From assembly GCF_017939745.1 (NCBI RefSeq), contig NZ_JAGKQQ010000001.1, positions 3,224,001-3,288,000 of the forward strand: DNA of 64,000 nt, given 5' to 3'. The notes below the pieces were generated by a model. The model ran no database searches. It saw only the letters and a program-made list of their open reading frames with translations, and was not told the DNA's origin. Numbering within the stretch: position 1 is the stretch's first letter; the number at the start of each line of letters is the position of its first letter. This DNA is from Gemmata palustris (GTDB lineage Bacteria > Planctomycetota > Planctomycetia > Gemmatales > Gemmataceae). The position numbers and the translations under genes are program-made. Shown here in pieces: positions 57,778-64,000 of the stretch.

Positions 57778-57787
57778 CGCGCCGGGG

Positions 57788-57902
57788 GGAGTCCGCCAGG
57801 GTTTCACCCCTGGCTACAAGCCCGCCCTACCGGGGCTGAAAACCACCAATGTAGCCCCGAATGGGGCGGCCGCGTGTAGCCAGGGGTGAAACCCCTGGCG
57901 GA
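57788..57902. repeat. Repeat type E, copy 5 (inverted pair)
   Basis: CGCCAGGGTTTCACCCCTGG with CTACAAGCCCGCCCTACCGG, then the complement GTAGCCAGGGGTGAAACCCC with TGGCGGACAT. Two type E units face each other across ACCACCAATGTAGCCCCGAA. Confidence 0.75.
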
Positions 57903-57974
57903 CATCCACGGGGCGCCTCCGCGCAATCCGGCGCCCAGGCACCCCCACCGTTCCCAACACCCAGGAGCCCGATC

Positions 57975-58133
57975 GTGGACGAGTACCAGCGCAAGATCAC
58001 CCAATTGCTCGATCAGGCGGCCGACGAACTGGGCGCCGACGACTTCGACGAATTGCTCGACAACATCAGCGACGAAATCATCGAGCGCCAGGACATCAGC
58101 GAAGACGGGGACGACGACTTCGACGACGAGTGA
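57975..58133 (+). CDS. Small acidic hypothetical protein (52 aa)
   Basis: GTG start at 57975 with AGGAG seven bases upstream. The sequence VDEYQRKITQLLDQAADELG continues with an acidic helical region and ends DEIIERQDISEDGDDDFDDE. It contains no frame break, unlike its neighbours. It belongs to the run of small genes between the repressor and the primase; acidic small proteins of this kind sometimes mimic DNA, but this is only a thought from composition. Confidence 0.65.
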   Translation: MDEYQRKITQLLDQAADELGADDFDELLDNISDEIIERQDISEDGDDDFDDE

Positions 58134-58137
58134 CGGA

Positions 58138-58242
58138 CCCGGCGAACGGCCGGTGAGAGCCGGCCGGTGCAAGGCCAATGCCCCCCCGCGCCCACAACGC
58201 GCAACGCCTTCACCAGCCGGCTCACGCCGGCCGTTCGCCCCA
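58138..58242. repeat. Type A palindromic repeat
   Basis: GCGAACGGCCGGTGAGAGCC with GGCCGGTGCA at one end and CAGCCGGCTCACGCCGGCCG with TTCGCC at the other. It is the same family as the block at 54-395. Confidence 0.7.
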
Positions 58243-58421
58243 CGCGATCCCTTCCGAAGCGCGCCCGGCGGGGCACAGGGCCAGAGTCGCGGCCCACAGG
58301 CGCGGGTGAGCGGTGAGTGCCCGGAGCTACGCACCACGAACCACCGCAGCCGGGGCGCGGGTAACAGCCTCACCCGCGGCCCCGGCACTTTTCGATCCCG
58401 TTATGATGGAGGTACTTCAAC

Positions 58422-58657
58422 GTGTCCCAGCGCGCCGTCAGTAACCGCTGCAACCACCCGCGCGTGCTCCTGTGCGTCGACCCCAACGACACAGAAATCT
58501 GGCGCTGCCCGATCTGCACGGGCGCGAGCCCGCGCCCTGGGTGCCGCCCCGGTTCGGGCAGCGCAGGTCGTTCCGCGAGCGCCCGTGCCACGATTCCGAG
58601 GACGACCCGGTGTTCGAGAACGCGGTCCGCGCGCTCGAAGATGCGTTCCAGGACTGA
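58422..58657 (+). pseudogene. Small Cys-containing protein with one frameshift
   Basis: GTG at 58422 with GGAGG upstream. The first frame gives VSQRAVSNRCNHPRVLLCVD, PNDTEIWRCPICTG, and the continuation REPAPWVPPRFGQRRSFRER, PCHDSEDDPVFENAVRALED to the stop at 58657 lies in another frame. The switch falls near 58521-58530 in a GCGCG stretch. C-x(7)-C and CPIC suggest a small zinc-ribbon-like protein. Confidence 0.6.
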
Positions 58658-58832
58658 ATGCGAGCTGCCAAGTCGCGGGCCAACGACGTTACAAACTTCA
58701 ACATTCTGACTTTTGACCGCTCACAAGTGAACCCGCAATTCGCGTTCTGCTAATAGGCGGTCCGATGCACCGAAGCCCCGGACCGAATAACGGTTCGGGC
58801 CGAGATCGAATCCGCGTTGGGAGGGCACACCC

Positions 58833-59369
58833 GTGAACGAGCGCGCGCGTTCCTGACCGCGATCCGCGAGCAGCCCGGCGACGACACCCGCGCCTGGTGT
58901 TCGCCGACTGGCTGGACGAAAACGCCGAGACCGACCGCGACCGCGCGACCGCGGAGTTCATCCGGGTCTCGTGCCTGGGGCGCAACACCGCGTCGGGGTT
59001 CATGCCCCGGCAGGCCTACCAGTGGTTGGGCGCGGAGCCCGAACACGCGCACGCGCCCGGGCGCGCGGAACTGGATGCGGCTGGTGCCGACGGTTCTGGC
59101 GCGGCACGTGGACCGCGTGGTGCCCGGTGGTGCGTGGGCCCGGCCCCGGGGGAACCCGCGTGCGACGACGTGCGCTGGGTGCGCTGGGGCGCGTGGTGTA
59201 CCTCACGATCCGGCTGCCCGTGAGCGCGGAGCCGGTGAACGCCCCGGGCGAGCTGCGGTGGTACGCGATGGCCCTCACGTTCACGCGCGGCGTGCTGAAA
59301 GCGCCGCCGTGTCCGGGCACTCCGCGGCCTACCAACTGGCTACCGCGCTGGCGGTGGACCAGCCCATGA
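58833..59369 (+). pseudogene. TIGR02996-domain protein, frameshifted
   Basis: GTG at 58833 after GGGAGGG. The frames read ARAFLTAIREQPGDDT, then LVFADWLDENAETDRDRATA, EFIRVSCLGRNTASGFMPRQ and AYQWLGAE, which is the TIGR02996 pattern of planctomycetes; later parts (RIVYLTIRLPVSAEPVNAPG-like) lie in yet another frame. At least three breaks are needed. The end is uncertain. Confidence 0.55.
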
Positions 59370-59445
59370 GCCGGCTGGTCCCGAAGCAGCAGCGCGCGAA
59401 CCCTGGGATCTGGCACGCGCGGCGTGAGGGCACAGGGGCATGGTT

Positions 59446-59745
59446 TTATGTAGGGTGGGTCAAGGCTTTGCGCAGGCCCACCATCGGGTCTTCGGCCCGC
59501 CGGTTGGGGCGCGGGGTGCGTTCGCGCGAAAAGCGGGTGTGGTGGGCCTGCGCAAAGCCTTGACCCACCCTACGAAAGGCCCACCATCGGGTCTTCGGCC
59601 CGCCGGTTGGGGCGCGGGGGTGCGTTCGCGCGCAAGCGGGTGTGGTGGGCCTGCGCAAAGCCTTGACCCACCCTACAAAAGGCCCACCATCGGGTCTTCG
59701 GCCCGCCGGTTGGGGCGCGGGGGTGCGTTCGCGCGCAAGCGGGCC
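59446..59745. repeat. Repeat type F, tandem and inverted copies
   Basis: GTAGGGTGGGTCAAGGCTTT with GCGCAGGCCCACCA once forward, then inverted as GGTGGGCCTGCGCAAAGCCT twice, each linked by CATCGGGTCTTCGGCCCGCC and GGTTGGGGCGCGGG. The linker-unit pairs of about 115 bases are nearly identical. Same family as 3655-4012. Confidence 0.8.
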
Positions 59746-59831
59746 ATCCAACAACGCACAATCCCCGGCAAACCTCCGCGCCCGACCCGGGCGAGGCGCC
59801 GCACACACGATTCCCCGCACGAGGATCACGA

Positions 59832-60113
59832 ATGGTCGCCCCTCAGTCCGCGCCCGAGTTCCGGGCCGGTCAGCGCGTGCGCCTACGGGTCGGGTTCCTG
59901 GCGTGGCCCGCCGACCCCGGCGCGGTCTACGCGCACGCTGGCCGCACGCACGCGCTGGCAACCAGCACGCTCCCAACTTTTCTCACCTGCGCGGACCCCC
60001 TCGTGTTCGTCGCCTATCGGTCCGAGAAACCGGGCGGGGCGGTGGTGCGCGACGAGCACGGGGACGCCTGGAACGTGCCCGAAGACTACCTCGCGCCGCG
60101 CACCCGGAACTGA
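59832..60113 (+). CDS. Hypothetical protein (93 aa) before the primase
   Basis: MVAPQSAPEFRAGQRVRLRV begins a small SH3-like or KOW-like beta protein (GQRVRLRVGFLAWPADPGAV ... VPEDYLAPRTRN). The pattern 'G.RVR.......G..Y' and the closing 'VPEDYL' occur in small planctomycete phage-element proteins. It lies 18 bases upstream of the primase gene and is probably co-transcribed. Confidence 0.65.
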   Translation: MVAPQSAPEFRAGQRVRLRVGFLAWPADPGAVYAHAGRTHALATSTLPTFLTCADPLVFVAYRSEKPGGAVVRDEHGDAWNVPEDYLAPRTRN

Positions 60114-60131
60114 TTCACGGAGAACCGGAGT

Positions 60132-62840
60132 TTGACATCCGCGATTACCAACGCCTGGCACGCGCGCGCGGACGACCTCGCGCGCTGGGCCGCGCTGCGC
60201 CTCGTGAACCGTACCGACCGCTGCGGCGGGTGCTGGGACAATAACGGAACCGTGCGCCGGACCACCCGCCCCGCGACCGGCCCCACGCCCGGGTTCGTGG
60301 GCCACAAGCTGCTCGCCCGGCACTTCCGCGCGAGCGAGACCAAGCACGTCATCGGGCTGCACGCGCTGGGCGCGGACGGGCGCGGGAAGTGGGTCGGCAT
60401 CGACATCGACGCCCACCCCGGCGCCCCCACCGACCCCGCCGACCCTGCGGCCAACGAGCGGTTCGCCCTGGCGACCTACGAAGACTTGCGCGCCCTCGGC
60501 TTCGCCCCCCTCCTCTGCGAATCCAACGGCACGGGCGGGTACCACCTGCGCGCGCTGTTCGCGGACCCGGTGGAGGGGGCGGTCCTGTTCGCGTTCGGGC
60601 GCTGGCTCATTCGCCGCGCCGGGGAGTTCGGATTCACCAAACCACCAGAAGTCTTTCCCAAACAGGCCACAATTGATGATTCGACCAAATTCGGGAACTG
60701 GCTCCGGGTCATCGGGCGGCACCACGCGCGCGACTTCTGGCCGCGCGTCTGGTCCGGCGCCGCCTGGCTCGAAGGCGCCCCCGCCGTCGAGCACGTGCTC
60801 GCGCTCGCGGGGGACTCCCCTGCCCTCGTCCCCACTGAGGCCCGGACCTACATCCCGGACCTGGCGGCCCCCGGGAGGCCCAGAACCCAGGTGTCCACCG
60901 GGAACGTGTTCGCGTCGTACAACCGTTCTCAGACAATGGAATCGCTGGCCGACCTGCTCCAGCGCCACCACTGGCAACCGGCGGGCCGGCGCGGGCCGCG
61001 CTGGGACTTCCGCCGGCCCAACAAGACCGGCGACAAGAGCGGGAACCTGATGCTCGTGTCGGGCGTGCCGATCTTCTACGGGTTCACCGACGCGGCCGGC
61101 ATCCCGGACCACCGGGGCCTGAACCCGAGCCAGCTCCGCGCCGCACTGGAGCACGCCAACAACTTCGCCGCGCTCGCCGACCAGCTCCGCGCCGAAGGAT
61201 TCGCCCCCCTCCGGCGCGCGGCGGGCGGCGCGAGAGAACAACACCGGCCCGAGGCACGTGTCACGGAAGGAACGGACCCGCCCGAGCCCGGCGAACCCGC
61301 GGCACCCGATTCACAAGACCCGGTCAACGAAGACTTCCTCGACCCGCACCGGTTGGGGCGGTTGCTGGTTCCGCGCGCGGGGGATCTGCCCACGCTGGTC
61401 TACCACCGGGCCGAGTGGTGGACGTGGAAGAACGGGCGCTACGTCACGATTACCGACGACGATTTCGACAAGCGCGCGTGGACGCTCTTGCGCGAGGAGT
61501 TCGAGGCGGATCACCGCGCCGCGGTCACCAGTTGGGAAGCGGGCGGGCGCCAGAACGCGCGCCCCACGGTGGTGAAACTGGAAAGCCGAAAGGTGGGCAA
61601 CGCGGTCCACGCGGCGGCGTCCATGTGCCACCTGTCCGGGGACGCCACCTGGCCCACGATGCTCGTACCCGACGAACCCCGGCCCGAGCGCATCCCCAGG
61701 TTGCGCCCGGCCGCGACCCAGCGCGAGTATATCGCTTGCGCGAACGGATTGATCGACGTGGCCGAACTTCTCGCGAGCGGGACCACGACCGTTTCGCCGG
61801 CCACGCCCCTGTACTACACGCCGTCGGCGCTGCCGGTCCCGTTCGAGCCCGGCGCGCGGTGCCCGAAGTTCGATGCGTTCCTCGCGCGCGTCACCGACGG
61901 CGACCCCGAGCGCCAAGCCGTGCTGCAAGAAATGGCCGGCTACCTGTTGCGCTTCGATTCGCGCTTCCAGACGTTCTTCGTGCTCAACGGCGAGGGCGCC
62001 AACGGCAAGAGCACGTTCCTGGCGGCGCTCCGGGCGCTGGTGGGCGATTGGAACTACTCCTCTGTTCCGCTGGAGGAGTTCGGCGAGCGGTTCGCGCTGG
62101 CCGGGACGCTGGGAAAACTGGTGAACGCGGTGGCCGAGGTGGGCGAAATGGACAAGGTCGCGGAGGCGAAACTGAAGAGCTTCGTGGCCGGCGACCTCAT
62201 GAGCTTCGACCGCAAGAACAAGCTGCCGCTCTACGCGCGCCCCACGGCCCGACTGCTCCTCTCCACGAACACCCTCCCCCGGTTCTCGGACCGCACCGAG
62301 GGGGTCTGGCGGCGCTACCAGCTCATCCCGTTCACCGCGGTGATTACCGAGGCCGAGCGCGTGCGCGGGATGACCGAGCCGGAGTGGTGGGTCGCGTCCG
62401 GCGAGTTGCCCGGCATCCTGAACTGGGCTCTGGCGGGCCTGTGTCGGCTGCACCGCCAGGGGCACTTCACGGCGTCCCGGGTGTGCGAAGCGGCGAAGGC
62501 CGAGCACCGCGAACTGTGCAACCCGCACCGCCAGTTCCTCGACGAGCACGCGCGGGCCGCGCCCGGCGCGCAACTGAAGACGGCCGAGCTGTTCGCGGCC
62601 TATGTGGAGTGGTGCCGCCAGCGCCGCTACATGGCCCTGTCCGACGGGAACTTCGGCCTGGAACTGCGCAAGGTGTTCCGCGCGGTGGGGAAGGTGCGCG
62701 TGCGCGGGGGCAACGAGCGCTACAACGTGTACCAGGGGGTGACGTGGGCCGACGGGCGCCCGGACTCGCTCCTCGTGGATTACGACCGGCGCCGGCGCGA
62801 CACCCCGGGCTGGTCACCGGGCGGGGAGGCGGGGGATTAG
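60132..62840 (+). CDS. Primase-helicase of a mobile element (AEP primase plus D5/P4-type helicase)
   Basis: The 902-residue protein has an N-terminal archaeo-eukaryotic primase-like part: VGIDIDAHPG, SNGTGGYHLRALF and the later FPKQ...GNWLRVIGRHHARDF, the arrangement seen in TOTE-type primases. A D5_N-like middle follows (KFDAFLARVTDGDPERQAVL), then a superfamily 3 helicase with Walker A LNGEGANGKSTFLAALRALV, Walker B-like NAVAEVGEMD and sensor LLLSTNTLPRFSDRTEG. Such proteins start replication of phages and plasmids. The start is a TTG with GGAG almost adjacent, so it is unsure. No integrase lies in the window. Confidence 0.85.
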   Translation: MTSAITNAWHARADDLARWAALRLVNRTDRCGGCWDNNGTVRRTTRPATGPTPGFVGHKLLARHFRASETKHVIGLHALGADGRGKWVGIDIDAHPGAPTDPADPAANERFALATYEDLRALGFAPLLCESNGTGGYHLRALFADPVEGAVLFAFGRWLIRRAGEFGFTKPPEVFPKQATIDDSTKFGNWLRVIGRHHARDFWPRVWSGAAWLEGAPAVEHVLALAGDSPALVPTEARTYIPDLAAPGRPRTQVSTGNVFASYNRSQTMESLADLLQRHHWQPAGRRGPRWDFRRPNKTGDKSGNLMLVSGVPIFYGFTDAAGIPDHRGLNPSQLRAALEHANNFAALADQLRAEGFAPLRRAAGGAREQHRPEARVTEGTDPPEPGEPAAPDSQDPVNEDFLDPHRLGRLLVPRAGDLPTLVYHRAEWWTWKNGRYVTITDDDFDKRAWTLLREEFEADHRAAVTSWEAGGRQNARPTVVKLESRKVGNAVHAAASMCHLSGDATWPTMLVPDEPRPERIPRLRPAATQREYIACANGLIDVAELLASGTTTVSPATPLYYTPSALPVPFEPGARCPKFDAFLARVTDGDPERQAVLQEMAGYLLRFDSRFQTFFVLNGEGANGKSTFLAALRALVGDWNYSSVPLEEFGERFALAGTLGKLVNAVAEVGEMDKVAEAKLKSFVAGDLMSFDRKNKLPLYARPTARLLLSTNTLPRFSDRTEGVWRRYQLIPFTAVITEAERVRGMTEPEWWVASGELPGILNWALAGLCRLHRQGHFTASRVCEAAKAEHRELCNPHRQFLDEHARAAPGAQLKTAELFAAYVEWCRQRRYMALSDGNFGLELRKVFRAVGKVRVRGGNERYNVYQGVTWADGRPDSLLVDYDRRRRDTPGWSPGGEAGD

Positions 62841-62854
62841 AGGCACTCCCTGGT

Positions 62855-63098
62855 ACACAGGGCTTCCGCCCTGTGCTACGAACGCCGGCCCCTCCGGGGC
62901 GGAAAGGCATTGGCCTTCGCCGTCGTACCAAGATAGGCGATACGGGCGGTCGATGGTTTTCGGTCTTCGCCCCGGAGGGGCCGTCGTTCGTAGCACAGGG
63001 CGGGAGCCCTGTGTACCAGGGAGCAAAGACCAATACCCGCAACGCCTTTCCGCCCCGGAGGGGCCGGCGTTTGTAGCACAGGGCGGAAGCCCTGTGCG
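62855..63098. repeat. Palindromic repeat type C, copy 4 (double)
   Basis: ACAGGGCTTCCGCCCTGTGC and GCCGGCCCCTCCGGGGCGGA at the left, an inner GGGCGGGAGCCCTGTGTACC, and GTAGCACAGGGCGGAAGCCC at the right. Two half units are nested. The stretch 63099-63253 that follows is AT-richer and holds no gene. Confidence 0.8.
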
Positions 63099-63253
63099 CT
63101 CCCACTATGCGCCCCGCTTCTGGGGATGCATCCCAAACAACAATCTCGGTTATTGACTCAATCCTAAACAATTTTCTTTTTGCTACTACACAGGAGTATT
63201 GTTCATTGCACGGCGGGGGTGGTCCCGCCGGAAACCTCCGAGGAGGGCTTACG

Positions 63254-63742
63254 ATGACTCGTTTTCTGATCGCAGTGGCGGCGGCGGTGGTCGGGGTCGG
63301 GACCGCGTGCGGGGGCGGCCCGCCCCCGATGTACGTGGTGGCCGACAAGGTGACCGTGGAGGCGGACCGCGTGACGATCCACGGCACCTTCATCCGGCTG
63401 AAGGAGGGCAAGGGGAACGAGTACGGCGCGCCGGTCGAGGGCGTCGTGTGCCTGGGTCTCAGCGAGATGCAGGGTGACGACTGCCGGGCCGAGTGGACCC
63501 AATGGGCGAAGGCCGCTGGGACCGGCCGGGCCATCTCGGTCGGGATGTGCGGCGCGGGCGGTACCCTGCTGACGGTGAAGATCCACGGGCCGGGCGCCCA
63601 GCCCAAGGCCGCGGACGCCGAGTACGCCCCCGGCCACCTCGGGAAAGTGACATCGAAACAGGAATGGGCCGAGGAGCCCCCGGTGAAGGCGCTGCTCGCG
63701 TTCGTGAAGGAGAAGAAGAGCGCCCGGACGACGCAGAAATAG
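63254..63742 (+). CDS. Small secreted protein
   Basis: The 162-residue protein has a signal peptide (MTRFLIAVAAAVVGVGTACG), possibly lipoprotein-like at the Cys of TACGG. The mature part is beta-rich: YVVADKVTVEADRVTIHGTF and GAPVEGVVCLGLSEMQGDDC, with a helical end. GGAGGG precedes the ATG. No family was recognised. An AT-rich stretch upstream (about 63150-63200) may contain its promoter. Confidence 0.78.
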   Translation: MTRFLIAVAAAVVGVGTACGGGPPPMYVVADKVTVEADRVTIHGTFIRLKEGKGNEYGAPVEGVVCLGLSEMQGDDCRAEWTQWAKAAGTGRAISVGMCGAGGTLLTVKIHGPGAQPKAADAEYAPGHLGKVTSKQEWAEEPPVKALLAFVKEKKSARTTQK

Positions 63743-63795
63743 GCTTCGGCCCGCGCCCCTTTCTAATAGGGGGCGCATGGTCTCGGGAACGGCGG

Positions 63796-64000
63796 TTACT
63801 TCTTATCGAGGGATATGGACTTCAGCACGCTCGTTCGATGGGTGGAGACCGTGGTCTTGATGCAACCGATGCCGGGGGCGTACCAGTGTTTCTCCGGTAC
63901 CCGCTTAATCTCGGCGCCGTTGTCCATGCCAAAGACGTCTAAAAACTCCTGGACAACCGGGACCGCCATGAAGCGGCCCGCGGGAACCTCGACCCACTCG
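63796..64000 (-). CDS. C-terminal part of a protein running off the window
   Basis: The last 68 codons read EWVEVPAGRFMAVPVVQEFL, DVFGMDNGAEIKRVPEKHWY, APGIGCIKTTVSTHRTSVLK, SISLDKK and a TAA stop. The start is outside the window. The sequence looks beta-rich, of the kind seen in secreted planctomycete proteins whose last strand follows 'WYAPGIGCIKT', but it is not assigned. Confidence 0.7.
   Translation of the reverse strand, partial: EWVEVPAGRFMAVPVVQEFLDVFGMDNGAEIKRVPEKHWYAPGIGCIKTTVSTHRTSVLKSISLDKK

Overview
The window is chromosomal DNA of a planctomycete, most probably a member of the Gemmataceae. It is strongly GC-rich. It carries families typical of that group: TIGR02996 and TIGR03067 domains, a DUF1580-like protein, an ECF sigma factor fused to a transmembrane and extracytoplasmic part, long GTPase/LRR proteins, lineage-expanded hypothetical families and many kinds of dispersed palindromic repeat. 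An lpxC gene with an OmpH-like chaperone gene shows that the lipid A and outer-membrane route is present. No rRNA or tRNA gene was recognised.

Layout. 0-8 kb: a secreted S9 peptidase and a MoxR / membrane protein / DUF58 cluster, then small proteins. 8.3-9.5 kb: an intact insertion sequence sitting inside a genomic repeat. 9.6-20 kb: a sigma factor-sensor fusion, a secreted metalloprotease-like protein, an ompH-lpxC-oxidoreductase operon and a sulfotransferase. 20.3-25.5 kb: a housekeeping block on the + strand, dnaX - ybaB - small protein - recR - rpoN. dnaX contains a run of nine A where slippage would give a gamma-sized product. 25.7-31 kb: two members of an expanded 'MTEAEW' family and an LRR-Roc-COR GTPase with an internal translation start. 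31.4-36 kb: mutS, an Rpn-like nuclease and an anti-sigma / anti-anti-sigma pair. 37.6-42.3 kb: aceE and aceF of the pyruvate dehydrogenase complex. 43-56 kb: an accessory region of small secreted or membrane proteins, four more MTEAEW proteins and a relic, a KNR4-type protein, ribosomal protein S21 and an LRR protein. 56.7-62.8 kb: a decaying integrated element with a frameshifted LexA-like repressor, two palindromic operators, a divergent promoter and an intact primase-helicase.

The most unusual signals are non-coding. Three copies of an undescribed element (50.2, 51.8 and 53.7 kb) share a -35/-10 promoter and a three-way junction with compensatory base changes. Two of them also carry a long perfect hairpin of unrelated sequence at the same position, a closing stem and a 3' GC hairpin. 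The layout recalls a retron msr-msd transcript, but no reverse transcriptase is visible. A second pair of promoter-linked elements with repeated AATGTTAGC motifs lies at 31.0 and 42.5 kb.

All calls come from reading the sequence and the translations. No database search was run, so family names rest on recognised motifs.
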